64,000 nucleotides of DNA from PCC-6802 sp943367755. Its GTDB lineage: Bacteria > Cyanobacteriota > Cyanobacteriia > Pseudanabaenales > Pseudanabaenaceae. Position 1 is the first letter of the stretch; each line of letters opens with the position of its first letter. Where the stretch lies: assembly GCA_943367755.1 (NCBI GenBank), contig CALRKB020000021.1:9993-73992 (forward strand), read 5' to 3'. Under the pieces are notes generated by a model. It ran no database searches. It was not told the origin of the DNA and saw nothing but the letters and a program-made list of their open reading frames with translations. Shown piece after piece: positions 9,481-17,930 of this stretch. The translations under genes were made by a program, and so were the position numbers.

Positions 9481-10370
9481 AAAACTTCTACTGGTTCGAT
9501 TTCCTCTGGTTCGATTTCTACTGGTTCGATGAAGGCTTGTTTGGCAATCAGGCGAATTATGACAAACAGCGACAGGCTCGTGACCACAATGACACTCACC
9601 ACAGCCGGATCGTCAAAGTTCGTACCCGCAACCAGCAGGGCTGCGGCAATGTTGCGCTGAGAAGTACCAACTGCAAGAGTTCGTCTGGTGTCGCTGTCGG
9701 GGCCGCCCAGAAGATATCCCAGCCCAAAGGATACGAGGATGAATGCGGCGATCGCGAGAATTTCCCCAGTTATCACCATATCGACCAAACTATTGAACTG
9801 GAGCACCAGCGATGCGATCAAACCTACAATCAAAGTGGCGCTGGAAATTTTTCGCATCCAGGGTTGCAAAGTAGCCGCGATCGCTTCGTCCTTAGCGCGG
9901 ATCGCCAATCCGATCGCGAGTGGAATCAACATCAACGTCAGCAACGGTTTCGCAACTTGCCAGGGACTGACTTCTACATCCTGGAGCGCAAACGATAAGG
10001 CAAACGGCATATAAATTGCGGTGAGTCCCATCATCAGCATCATCAGTCCCGCCGCGTAGGCCAGATTGCCGTTTACCAACTGGGCGAGTTTGGGCAATAC
10101 GGGAGGGCCGCCAGCCACGGCCAGAATCGTAAACCCAATCCTGACAGGTTCGCTTAAAGGAACGACTTGCAACAGACCGTAGACGAACAATGGCACCAGG
10201 ATAAAGTTTGCCAGCAGCGATCGGAGAATCAACCGGACATTGCGGAGGGGTTGCCAGAGTTGTTGCACGGTCAGGCTCAAGCCCGTATCCAGCAGCATGG
10301 ATAGGATCAGAATTAGGAATGCCAGTTTATTGAGCAAGCGAAAGTTGATCGCGGCGAGGATTTCATTCAT
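9477..10370 (-). CDS. Bile acid:sodium symporter (BASS) family transporter
   Basis: A 297-residue polytopic membrane protein with about 9-10 hydrophobic segments and family patterns such as AVAGGPPVLPKL and AVGTSQRNIAAALLV. BASS proteins import organic anions with sodium; plant and cyanobacterial members carry pyruvate and other 2-oxo acids. It overlaps the dehydrogenase gene by 4 bp. The C-terminus is an acidic EPVEIEPEEIEP repeat encoded by a 15-nt tandem repeat. Its upstream neighbour is the TauE/SafE remnant. Confidence 0.82.
   Translation of the reverse strand: MNEILAAINFRLLNKLAFLILILSMLLDTGLSLTVQQLWQPLRNVRLILRSLLANFILVPLFVYGLLQVVPLSEPVRIGFTILAVAGGPPVLPKLAQLVNGNLAYAAGLMMLMMGLTAIYMPFALSFALQDVEVSPWQVAKPLLTLMLIPLAIGLAIRAKDEAIAATLQPWMRKISSATLIVGLIASLVLQFNSLVDMVITGEILAIAAFILVSFGLGYLLGGPDSDTRRTLAVGTSQRNIAAALLVAGTNFDDPAVVSVIVVTSLSLFVIIRLIAKQAFIEPVEIEPEEIEPVEVL
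9491..9530 (-). repeat. 15-nt tandem repeat inside BASS gene 3' end
   Basis: Units start at 9491, 9506 and 9521 (each beginning CTGGTTCGAT). They stay in frame and encode the acidic C-terminal tail of the transporter. Confidence 0.8.
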
Positions 10371-10398
10371 GAATTAATACCAATTCTGGGAAACAGTG

Positions 10399-10433
10399 CC
10401 ATACATAGATTCAGAAATGATGCCTATGTATGG
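10399..10433. repeat. Inverted repeat at TauE/SafE remnant stop
   Basis: Perfect 10-nt arms CCATACATAG and CTATGTATGG with a 15-nt loop, spanning the stop codon of the TauE/SafE fragment. No T-tract is seen, so terminator function is uncertain. Confidence 0.4.
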
Positions 10434-10590
10434 ATAAAGAAGTAACTGGTTATGACAACGCCAGTTGTAATGATGAAGTACTTGACCATTTGTGGGTCTA
10501 GCTTTCGAGCATAATAGGCACCTGCGTATCCACCAATTGTCGATCCAAGCATGACGAAATCGCGGGTTTCAATGGATTCTGAGCCAAAAA
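10424..10590 (-). pseudogene. C-terminal remnant of a TauE/SafE (sulfite exporter) gene
   Basis: On the minus strand a frame ending at TAG 10424-10426 encodes IETRDFVMLGSTIGGYAGAY, then YARKLDPQMVKYF and a hydrophobic tail. This is the recognisable last transmembrane region of the TauE/SafE (DUF81) family, whose members export sulfite or sulfonates. Only about 50 of the usual 250 or more residues remain. Its frame runs back into the 3' end of the arylsulfatase gene, which replaces the missing part. There is no separate start or RBS, so I call it a remnant. The location is telling: a sulfite exporter once stood beside the sulfatase. Confidence 0.7.
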
Positions 10591-13002
10591 TTAAGCCTTC
10601 AAATCCAGAGTGACTTTTTGCAAGTTGCCCGTAAACGCAAAGGGCGATTTATAATCCTCGACCACGGGCGTTCCCAGATCGCGACCGACATCAAAGGTTT
10701 CGTCTAAACCCCAACGGTAGGGAACGGTTTTCGCGATGCGACCTTCACCCACGGGTTTGTCGTTGACGAACAATTTCCCCGTGCCCCCGGCACCGGGAGT
10801 GCCGCCATCGAACGCAAACTCAAACCTGACGTTGGATGCCCCGACTGGAACTTTTTCTGTGGCTTCGATCTCGGTGCGATCGGCTCCTAAGAAGTTATAA
10901 GCAAAGGTAGGCTTGCCATCGTTCAGGAAGAAGCTCCATCCGGCGAAACGTCCTCCCTGAGAGACCAGAACCCCTTCTGCTTTGTCGTTGTCCTTAGGAA
11001 TCTCAATCGCAGCGGTGATGCTGAAGGATTTGTTTTTGAGGTCGGGAGCGCTCCCTTCGGGAATGCCCACCGCACCAGGATAGTAGGTGAAGTGAGTCCG
11101 TCCTGCCACTAAACTGGGGCGACTGCTCACGTCAAAGCGGTTCAGGATGCGATCGTCCAGAGGCAAAACATCGTATTTGCGAGCTTCCGCCAGAAACAGT
11201 TGTTTTAATTGTTTCAACTTAGCAGGGTTCTGCTCCGCCAGGTTGTTTGCCTCGCTGAAATCTTCCGTAATGTTGTATAACTCCCACGGATCTTGCTCGA
11301 AAGTCGTTGCGGAAACTGCCTCCCAGGGCAAGCGCCCGTGTCGTGCGGCTGCCACCCAACCGCGATCGTAAATGGCTCGGTTGCCAAACATCTCAAAATA
11401 CTGGGTCGTACGACGGGATGGGGCATCTGGATTGTCAAAGGTGTAGGCTAGACTGGTACCTTCAATCGGCTGTTGCTTCACGCCGTTCACAATGGTGGGA
11501 GGTGTAACCCCGGCTGCCTCCAGAATTGTCGGGGCGATATCGATGACATGGTGGAATTGGGTGCGCAGCCCGCCTCGATCCTGGATGCGATCGCCCCAGG
11601 CAATTACCAACGGATCGCGAGTGCCGCCAAAGTGAGAGGCAATTTGCTTAGTCCATTGGAAGGGGGTATTCACGGCCCACGCCCAGGCGGCATGGAAATG
11701 GTTGAAGGTCTTGGGACTGCCCAGGTCGTCCAGGGAGGCAAGCAGTTGCTTGGGATCTTCGGCCAAGCCGTTGAACACTTTTAATTCGTTAACGCTGCCC
11801 GTCAAACCACCCTCTGCACTGGCTCCATTATCGCCCGCGATGTAGATGACCAGGGTATTGTCCAGTTCTCCCAGTTGGTCGATCGCGTCAATTACCCGTC
11901 CGATTTCAGCATCGGTATGGGCGGTAAAGCCGGCGAATACCTCTGCTTGATGGGCGTAGAGCTTTTGTTCTTCTTTAGAAAGAGAATCCCAGGCTGGTAG
12001 TTCTTTGGGACGCGGCGTCAGTTTGGCACTAGCAGGGATCGCGCCCAGTTGTTTCTGACGGGTAAAGGTTTCCTCGCGCAACTTGTCCCACCCCTGATCG
12101 AACTTGCCTTTATATTTTTCAATCCATTCCTTGGGGGCATGATGGGGTGCGTGGGTAGCTCCCGTTGCTAGATAGGCAAAGAAAGGTTTATCCGGGGCAA
12201 TGGATTGCTGGGTGCGAATCCAGCTAATCGCGCGATCCGCGAGATCGGAAGTCAGGTGGTAATCGGGATTGTTACTGGGTTTCTGAATCCGCTTGGTATT
12301 CTCCACCAGGGCAGGACTCCACTGGTTTGTGTCTCCACCGAGAAAGCCATAGAAGTAGTCAAAGCCTAACTGCGTCGGCCAGCGATCGAAGGGGCCGGCA
12401 GCGCTGGTTTCATAATCCGGCGTGTTGTGCCATTTTCCAAAGGCGGCGGTGTTGTAGCCATTTTGCCGCAGCACTTCTGCCACCGTTGCCGCACTCTTGG
12501 GCAGAATGCTGGTATAGCCCGGATAGCCCGATGCCAACTCCTGAACCACACCCGTACTGACGGAGTGATGGTTGCGACCAGTCAACAGGGCGGCGCGTGT
12601 AGGCGAACAAAGAGCGGTGACGTGGAACTGGTTGTAGCGTAATCCCCGTTCTGCCAAGTGCGTCAGAGCGGGCGTAGCGATCGGACCGCCAAACGTACTG
12701 GTTTGTCCAAAGCCTTCATCGTCCAGCAGAACCAGCAGAACATTGGGAGCCTTGGCTGGAGCCGCGATCGGTTTTGGGAAGTCTGGTTGGGAGTCTTTAT
12801 AAGTAATGCCGACTTTGCCCTGAAACTCTGGCTCGGGAACGGGCAACACTTTAGAGGTTGCCGCCAGGGCAGGCAGGGGGAAAAGGCTGGTGATGCTCAG
12901 CAAGGCGATCGCAGCGAAACGGGCGATTCCTCGCAGGAGAGGTCGCACCAGCGACTGCAAGCTCTTCTCGCGCTGCGATTCCATGAAACGAACTTGGAAC
13001 AT
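10591..13002 (-). CDS. Exported arylsulfatase (type I, formylglycine)
   Basis: An 803-residue type I sulfatase of the alkaline-phosphatase superfamily, hydrolysing sulfate esters to sulfate and alcohol. The sulfatase signature CSPTR is present with Cys132, the residue converted to formylglycine, and metal ligands Asp94-Asp95 (LLDDEG). A signal peptide with hydrophobic core and PALA-AT cleavage site covers residues 1-50, so it acts outside the inner membrane. The C-terminal 170 residues look like a beta-rich lectin-type domain. GAGGAG precedes the ATG at 13002. It lies 10 bp downstream of its own activating enzyme, forming a two-gene operon. Confidence 0.92.
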   Translation of the reverse strand: MFQVRFMESQREKSLQSLVRPLLRGIARFAAIALLSITSLFPLPALAATSKVLPVPEPEFQGKVGITYKDSQPDFPKPIAAPAKAPNVLLVLLDDEGFGQTSTFGGPIATPALTHLAERGLRYNQFHVTALCSPTRAALLTGRNHHSVSTGVVQELASGYPGYTSILPKSAATVAEVLRQNGYNTAAFGKWHNTPDYETSAAGPFDRWPTQLGFDYFYGFLGGDTNQWSPALVENTKRIQKPSNNPDYHLTSDLADRAISWIRTQQSIAPDKPFFAYLATGATHAPHHAPKEWIEKYKGKFDQGWDKLREETFTRQKQLGAIPASAKLTPRPKELPAWDSLSKEEQKLYAHQAEVFAGFTAHTDAEIGRVIDAIDQLGELDNTLVIYIAGDNGASAEGGLTGSVNELKVFNGLAEDPKQLLASLDDLGSPKTFNHFHAAWAWAVNTPFQWTKQIASHFGGTRDPLVIAWGDRIQDRGGLRTQFHHVIDIAPTILEAAGVTPPTIVNGVKQQPIEGTSLAYTFDNPDAPSRRTTQYFEMFGNRAIYDRGWVAAARHGRLPWEAVSATTFEQDPWELYNITEDFSEANNLAEQNPAKLKQLKQLFLAEARKYDVLPLDDRILNRFDVSSRPSLVAGRTHFTYYPGAVGIPEGSAPDLKNKSFSITAAIEIPKDNDKAEGVLVSQGGRFAGWSFFLNDGKPTFAYNFLGADRTEIEATEKVPVGASNVRFEFAFDGGTPGAGGTGKLFVNDKPVGEGRIAKTVPYRWGLDETFDVGRDLGTPVVEDYKSPFAFTGNLQKVTLDLKA

Positions 13003-13012
13003 GATAGACTCC

Positions 13013-14059
13013 TCATGTAAGATTTTTCACAAGACGAAACCCGATATGGGTTGTCCCAGTATCGGGAGATTCGGATTCCCGCGCTGCGGGTCGAAAACGG
13101 CTGCAATAGTTCGGCGCGCAAAGGTAAGAGCCGCCTTTGATGACGTGTAAAGCGACTTCTTCCGGTTTGTGCGGATCAAAACTTTCCGATTGTTCTGGCC
13201 CCGGTGGATCGATCTGGCGGGATTTACTGTCGTGTCCGACGCGATACCAATCGGCAGTCCATTCCCAGATATTGCCGGTCATGTCGTAGAGGCCGTAACC
13301 GTTGGGCGGGAAAGAGCCGGCTGGAGCGACACCAATATAGCCATCGGCTTTGGTATTAAAAAAGGGGAAAAGACCCTGCCAGGTATTGGCCTTTTCCGCA
13401 GCATACTGCTCTCCCCAGGTATAAGTCGCTCCTTCTAATCCTCCCCGCGCCGCATATTCCCACTGGGCTTCGGTGGGTAAAGATTTGCCCGCCCACTGCG
13501 CGTAAGCAACGGCATCGGCGTAGGCAATGTGAACTGCGGGGTAGTTCTCCTTCCCTGCGATCGCACTATCCGGCCCCAAGGGATGCTGCCAGTTGGCACC
13601 CGTCGTCCAGTGCCACCAACTGAGCATGGGAACGGATTTCGCTCCGTGTTCTGCCATCCGAAATACCAGAGAACCGGGCGATCGCTCCTCGTCCGGTAAG
13701 TCGGGAAACTGTGCTTTAGAAAGGGGACGTTCGGCGATGGTTTGATAGCCTGTGGCTTTTACGAACTCCGCAAATTGGGCATTGGTTACTTCGGTGTGAT
13801 CGATGCAAAAGCGGTTGACAGTCACATCTGCCGCCGATCGCTCTTCCATAAATCTGGGATTGTCGGAGCCGATTTGAAAAGTACCGCTCGGAATCAACAC
13901 CATGCCAGGCGGACAAATATCCTCTGCCCATGAGATCGAACTCGAAAAAATCGCACTCAAAAACAGCAGAGCGATCGCCAGAATTAGAGAAGTACTTTTT
14001 AATATCTTGGCACGGGTAGGAGTGTTAAGACTGAGAGCATTTCGCTCTTTAGATTTCAT
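13013..14059 (-). CDS. Formylglycine-generating enzyme (SUMF1 family), exported
   Basis: A 348-residue FGE-sulfatase domain protein that oxidises the sulfatase Cys to formylglycine. The active-site cysteine pair is visible at Cys314 and Cys319 (YLCAPNYCSRFRPAAR), spaced as in the copper-dependent aerobic enzymes, so it should be catalytic and not one of the many binding-only SUMF1 relatives. A hydrophobic segment at about 21-45 ending SWA is a probable signal peptide, which would place it with the exported sulfatase 10 bp downstream. Transcription probably starts in the short gap after the hairpin at 14085. Confidence 0.9.
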   Translation of the reverse strand: MKSKERNALSLNTPTRAKILKSTSLILAIALLFLSAIFSSSISWAEDICPPGMVLIPSGTFQIGSDNPRFMEERSAADVTVNRFCIDHTEVTNAQFAEFVKATGYQTIAERPLSKAQFPDLPDEERSPGSLVFRMAEHGAKSVPMLSWWHWTTGANWQHPLGPDSAIAGKENYPAVHIAYADAVAYAQWAGKSLPTEAQWEYAARGGLEGATYTWGEQYAAEKANTWQGLFPFFNTKADGYIGVAPAGSFPPNGYGLYDMTGNIWEWTADWYRVGHDSKSRQIDPPGPEQSESFDPHKPEEVALHVIKGGSYLCAPNYCSRFRPAARESESPDTGTTHIGFRLVKNLT

Positions 14060-14084
14060 CAGGTTAGCTCGAAGAATTAATTTT

Positions 14085-14119
14085 AGGCTGGACTACAGAA
14101 GATGTAGGTAGTCCAGCCT
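14085..14119. terminator. Hairpin between TauD and FGE genes
   Basis: Perfect 12-nt arms (AGGCTGGACTAC and its complement) around an 11-nt loop, just downstream of the TauD gene on the minus strand. No T-run follows directly, so it may be a weak terminator or an mRNA-stability hairpin. Confidence 0.5.
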
Positions 14120-14132
14120 GGCACTTTGTAAC

Positions 14133-15095
14133 TCACGAACGCACTGGTTCAGCTTTCTGTTTCTCAGCTTTCTGTTTGAAGACAGTCGGCACTTCTGCAC
14201 CGAACACCTCACCGTGAACCACTTCCGATCGGAAACCATCTACCCCAACTGGAATGTCACCTGTGATAGTAGTGCGATAGAGGAGACGTTCGACATCCAG
14301 ATGATCCAAATCTTGAGGAGCCAGATGCACGGTAGCGCGGTTGTCCCAGAATGCTATATCACCGTTGTTCCAACGGAAACGGGTAGTGTAGGCAGGCCTG
14401 GTAATTTGTTTAAAGAACAACTCAAGCAGTAGTTTGCTCTCTTGTGGCGACACGTCAACAATGCGAGAGACAAAGCCAGGGTTAACGAACAAGGCACGCT
14501 CGCCAGTCTCAGGATGAACCCTTACAACTGGGTGAATAGAGACAAGTGGATTCACAGCAATGCGCTCGGCGAATTTGTTGTCTTTAGGCTGATAAGGTTC
14601 TCCGTTGAAGCGGTGTTCGGCTTTCAATGTATCGGCTAGCGATCGCAGGGGTGCTGACAGACCTTCATAAGCGGCAACAAGATTGCTCCACTGGGTGTCA
14701 CCACCGAAACTGGGAACGTTAACCGCACGTAAAACTGATGCTGCGGGTGGGTTGATCGCGGCGGTTACGTCTGTGTGCCAGGGGCCACCCGTGCGAAAAC
14801 CGTACTGCTTCTCATAAAGCTTACGGTCTACAGGTTTGATCTGCGGAAATCCTGCAACTGGTTCTGGCTCTCCAAGTGGATGGGCGAACGTTACTTCGCC
14901 AAAGCGAGATGTGAATTCCACCTGAGCCGCATGATCGATGTTCTGACCGCGAAAGAACAAAACTTTCCACTTCAATAGTGCTTTCCGAATTTCTTTGACC
15001 TGCTCGTCGTGCAGAGGACGAGAAAGATCTACGCCACTGATGTCAGCACCGATGAAACCAGCTACCTGTTTGACTTCGATATGCTTGTAACCCAT
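14133..15095 (-). CDS. TauD/AtsK family Fe(II)/2-oxoglutarate dioxygenase
   Basis: A 320-residue dioxygenase of the taurine dioxygenase/alkylsulfatase AtsK group, releasing sulfite from sulfonates or sulfate from alkyl sulfates. His107-x-Asp109 (WHTDVT), distal His257 (ATVHLAP) and the 2-oxoglutarate Arg274 (LLYRTTITG) are all present. I use the ATG at 15095 because GGAGAA lies just upstream; a longer start at 15185 has no support. It is close to the paralogue at 29542 over its whole length. A 26-bp operator lies 106 bp upstream of the start (15201-15226). Confidence 0.9.
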   Translation of the reverse strand: MGYKHIEVKQVAGFIGADISGVDLSRPLHDEQVKEIRKALLKWKVLFFRGQNIDHAAQVEFTSRFGEVTFAHPLGEPEPVAGFPQIKPVDRKLYEKQYGFRTGGPWHTDVTAAINPPAASVLRAVNVPSFGGDTQWSNLVAAYEGLSAPLRSLADTLKAEHRFNGEPYQPKDNKFAERIAVNPLVSIHPVVRVHPETGERALFVNPGFVSRIVDVSPQESKLLLELFFKQITRPAYTTRFRWNNGDIAFWDNRATVHLAPQDLDHLDVERLLYRTTITGDIPVGVDGFRSEVVHGEVFGAEVPTVFKQKAEKQKAEPVRS

Positions 15096-15200
15096 GTAGA
15101 TTCTCCAAAATTTGATATGTAGGGTTGTATTCACACCCGTCTGATTCCCTTGGAATTTGGCAATCATCTCGAAACTGCATTCCAAAGGAAGGGAGTATTG

Positions 15201-15226
15201 TACGTTTTATCGATCGAATTATCGTA
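15201..15226. promoter_or_regulatory. 26-bp TAC-N20-GTA operator, copy 2
   Basis: Left half TACGTTTTA, core TCGATCGA, right half ATTATCGTA, then GATTAC. It lies 106 bp upstream of the TauD/AtsK gene read on the minus strand. Confidence 0.75.
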
Positions 15227-15442
15227 GATTACAAGTAAGTATCACATACCCTTTTTTGCAAAAGCAAGTATAGAAGTTTACAACTACGTTCCTGCTTCCC
15301 AATTCCTCACAACTAGGAATAGGAATTTAATAACATCCAAATCCCTGTAAGGGCAGGTTTTGCCAAATTCTTCTGACCAAAATCGATCTTCTATGAAGGG
15401 TTTACTCCCTAGGGTTGAGTATGCCATACTATCCAAACAATC

Positions 15443-15468
15443 TACAGTATCCCGATACAAAAAGTGTA
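15443..15468. promoter_or_regulatory. 26-bp TAC-N20-GTA operator, copy 3
   Basis: Left half TACAGTATC, core CCGATACA, right half AAAAGTGTA, then GATTAA. The right half is weaker than in other copies. It sits 242 bp from copy 2. Confidence 0.55.
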
Positions 15469-15493
15469 GATTAACAGTATTTAGGAATTTAAA

Positions 15494-15736
15494 ATGACGA
15501 TTGCAAACCATTACTCGCCCTTTTCTTCGATAAATAGTCTTACGGGTCGCCGTTCTGTGAGGTCCCCTCGCCTATGGGGGCCGATCTATCTACCTGTATT
15601 GCTATTAAAACGTCTCTGGTGGCACGGTAAAGCCTACAGCGTAGCCTTTACCGTGCTTCTGTTGCTTTTCCTGAGTTTGGGTTTATTAAGCCTGGAAAAA
15701 GCTATCCGCAAGCAAGTACGATCTTTTACCTCATAA
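15494..15736 (+). CDS. Possible small membrane protein, unrecognised
   Basis: An 80-codon frame from ATG 15494. It has a basic N-terminal half and a hydrophobic segment of about 18 residues (VAFTVLLLLFLSLGLLSL) followed by a basic tail. I do not recognise a family and see no strong RBS. A 35-bp near-palindrome (15622-15656) lies inside it, which may mean the frame is fortuitous and created by a repeat insertion. Low confidence. Confidence 0.25.
   Translation: MTIANHYSPFSSINSLTGRRSVRSPRLWGPIYLPVLLLKRLWWHGKAYSVAFTVLLLLFLSLGLLSLEKAIRKQVRSFTS
15622..15656. repeat. 35-bp near-perfect palindrome
   Basis: 16-nt arms (15622-15637 and 15641-15656) with one mismatch around a 3-nt centre; arms begin GCACGGTAAAG. 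It could be a REP/MITE-like dispersed cyanobacterial element. Copy number elsewhere cannot be judged from this window. Confidence 0.6.
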
Positions 15737-15831
15737 CCCGCACTGGTATAAGTCCAAATAATTTTTAACTGGATATATTTTGACCGCAGTCTTGATTTTT
15801 CAAGATCCTACTGCCATACTAGATCGAATAC

Positions 15832-15857
15832 TACAGTATCTTGATCGGTTTATCGTA
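15832..15857. promoter_or_regulatory. 26-bp TAC-N20-GTA operator, copy 4
   Basis: Left half TACAGTATC, core TTGATCGG, right half TTTATCGTA, one of the best matches. It is the nearest copy upstream of the SsuC/SsuB genes, 393 bp before the permease start. Confidence 0.75.
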
Positions 15858-16250
15858 TTTTGTTCTAACTTACTGGAAGGGCAATCCCACAATGGTTAAA
15901 AGCTGTTGAACTTTTAGAAATTATCTTTAGGCAGACATCAGTGGGGCTTAATTTGGAGTCAGATGCGATCGCGCTCCGTTTTTTGCCAGCATCTGCGTAA
16001 TGGAGAAAATTCGGTAATGACATAGGCTTATCCCCCATTCATTACCTTCTCTTTCTGCCTATCCTCGCCCAGAAACAGCCAGATTTGTGGCGCAATCAGG
16101 CTTCCTAAGCCTACCTCTAGAAAGAAAACTGATTGGAAAAGTTCAAGCAAATATTGTTTGTTCTCTTTGGAGGGATTTTGGGTGAATTAAAAATATCCCA
16201 AGCGCCAATACCTTGTTCGCGAAAAGCTAATAGTCAATTGATACATTCCT

Positions 16251-17081
16251 ATGCAACATACCTACTCCTCTTATAAAGTAAAGCTGAACTTTCCGAACAG
16301 GATAAAAGTCTGGTTGGGGAATAATCTAAACCATTTTGTACCCTGGATCGTACCTGCTGTTTTGCTATTGATGTGGCAGTTAGCCGTGCAGTTTGGCTGG
16401 CTTTCTACTAGGGTGCTTCCCGCTCCCACCGAAGTAGTAAGTGCGGCTATAAAATTAGCTGCTTCTGGCGAACTACTCAAACACGTTAGCGTAAGTGGCA
16501 GTCGCGCGTTAACTGGTTTTGCAATTGGCGGTGGCATTGGCTTTATCTTCGGCCTGTCAAATGGTCTTTTCTCCATTTCTGAAAAACTATTTGACACCTC
16601 AATTCAAATGCTGCGGAATATTCCCAATCTTGCCCTGATTCCCCTCGTGATTCTCTGGTTTGGTATTGGAGAAGAAGCCAAACTATTCCTGGTAGCCAAC
16701 GGTGTTTTGTTTCCCATTTATCTCAATACGTTTCATGGTATACGCACTATCGATCCTGGTTTACTTGAAATGGGAAAAGTGTACGGACTTAAGCCGTGGG
16801 ATTTGTTTTGGCAGATCGTTCTTCCTGGAGCACTCCCTTCAATTCTTGTAGGGGTTCGCTACGCGTTAGGAATCATGTGGCTGACACTGATCGTAGCTGA
16901 GACCATTGCTGCGGATTCAGGAATTGGTTATATGGCAATGAACGCACGGGAATTTATGCAAACAGATGTCGTCGTGTTTAGTATTTTGCTGTATGCCTTC
17001 TTTGGTAAGCTCGCTGATTCGATCGCTAGAGCTTTAGAAGTATGGTGTTTAAAATGGCATCCCAACTATCAAAAATCCTGA
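16251..17081 (+). CDS. ssuC: ABC transporter permease, SsuC/TauC type
   Basis: A 276-residue inner-membrane permease of the nitrate/sulfonate/taurine ABC importer family with about six hydrophobic segments. The EAA-type coupling loop is recognisable around LLEMGKVYGLKPWDLFWQIV followed by LPGALPSILVGVRYALGIMW. It starts the ABC operon and is followed by the ATPase 56 bp downstream. It is the only such permease in the window, although three matching binding proteins lie far away. The symbol marks the family; substrate is unproved. Confidence 0.9.
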   Translation: MQHTYSSYKVKLNFPNRIKVWLGNNLNHFVPWIVPAVLLLMWQLAVQFGWLSTRVLPAPTEVVSAAIKLAASGELLKHVSVSGSRALTGFAIGGGIGFIFGLSNGLFSISEKLFDTSIQMLRNIPNLALIPLVILWFGIGEEAKLFLVANGVLFPIYLNTFHGIRTIDPGLLEMGKVYGLKPWDLFWQIVLPGALPSILVGVRYALGIMWLTLIVAETIAADSGIGYMAMNAREFMQTDVVVFSILLYAFFGKLADSIARALEVWCLKWHPNYQKS

Positions 17082-17137
17082 GGGACGCGCTCATTCTCGG
17101 TCTAATAACTTTTACCCATTTTAGCTAGGAGATTTTA

Positions 17138-17908
17138 ATGGTAACAACATCGAAAGGTTTAAGGAAAGGTTCAAGTCTGAACGTTGACAATCTCTGGCAA
17201 AGCTTTGGCGATATCCATGTTTTGCAGGGTTTGAATCTGGAAGTAGCAGCTGGAGAATTTATCGCAATTGTTGGTCGCAGTGGCTGCGGTAAAAGCACTC
17301 TCTTACGGGCGATCGCGGGGTTAGCTTCTCCCAATGCGGGTAGTCTCTGGATCGATGGTAAACCTTTGCAAAATCTTAATTCATTTGCCAGAGTGATGTT
17401 CCAAGAACCCCGCCTGCTACCTTGGAAACGAGTTTATCAAAATGTCGCTCTTGGTTTAAAGAAGGAATCTCGACATAAAGCACGGTGGGCTCTCTCCCAG
17501 GTAGGCTTGAGCGATCGCGCTCAAGAATTCCCTTCTATTCTCTCTGGCGGACAGAAACAACGCGTTGCACTTGCGCGAGCCTTGGTGAGCGAACCCCGTC
17601 TGATGCTATTGGACGAACCTCTAGGTGCGTTGGATGCACTCACGCGTATTGAGATGCAAAGCTTGCTAGAAACTCTTTGGTTAGAGCAGGAATTTACAGG
17701 ACTCTTAATTACTCATGACGTTGAGGAAGCTGTAGCTTTAAGCGATCGGATAGTATTGATTGAAAATGGCAGAGTTGCGCTCGATCTTCGCATCGATCTC
17801 CCACGTCCGCGCGCGCGGGGTAATGCTGACTTCGCCACACTCGTCGAGCAAATTCGCACGAGAGTAATGAACGAATCTGCACCTCAAGCTTTTGCCAATG
17901 TTGCTTGA
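17138..17908 (+). CDS. ssuB: ABC transporter ATP-binding protein, SsuB/TauB type
   Basis: A 256-residue ATPase driving the importer with SsuC. Walker A GRSGCGKST (46-54), signature LSGGQKQRVALARAL, Walker B LMLLDEP and the switch His in LLITHDVEEA are complete. RBS TAGGAG lies 7 nt before the ATG. The family is nitrate/sulfonate/taurine; the neighbouring organosulfur genes favour sulfonates. The C-terminus continues to a nitroreductase gene 22 bp downstream, suggesting one transcript. Confidence 0.9.
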   Translation: MVTTSKGLRKGSSLNVDNLWQSFGDIHVLQGLNLEVAAGEFIAIVGRSGCGKSTLLRAIAGLASPNAGSLWIDGKPLQNLNSFARVMFQEPRLLPWKRVYQNVALGLKKESRHKARWALSQVGLSDRAQEFPSILSGGQKQRVALARALVSEPRLMLLDEPLGALDALTRIEMQSLLETLWLEQEFTGLLITHDVEEAVALSDRIVLIENGRVALDLRIDLPRPRARGNADFATLVEQIRTRVMNESAPQAFANVA

Positions 17909-17930
17909 AGATAGGTAAATAGAGTGCTCT

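Larger units (their letters stand above)
15096..16250. other. 1.15 kb spacer with three operators
   Basis: The divergent spacer between the TauD (minus) and ABC permease (plus) genes. It contains three 26-bp operator copies (15201, 15443, 15832), one weak membrane ORF at 15494 and a long palindrome at 15622. The stretch 15900-16250 shows nothing I recognise. Confidence 0.6.

Noticed and set aside
9487..9531. tRNA T-loop-like GGTTCGA repeats
   Set aside because: They are a 15-nt in-frame repeat in the BASS gene tail; no cloverleaf can be drawn. No tRNA or rRNA gene was found in the window.
11473..13020. Long plus-strand frames opposite the sulfatase gene
   Set aside because: They are antisense shadows of a strongly supported gene, with no domains of their own.
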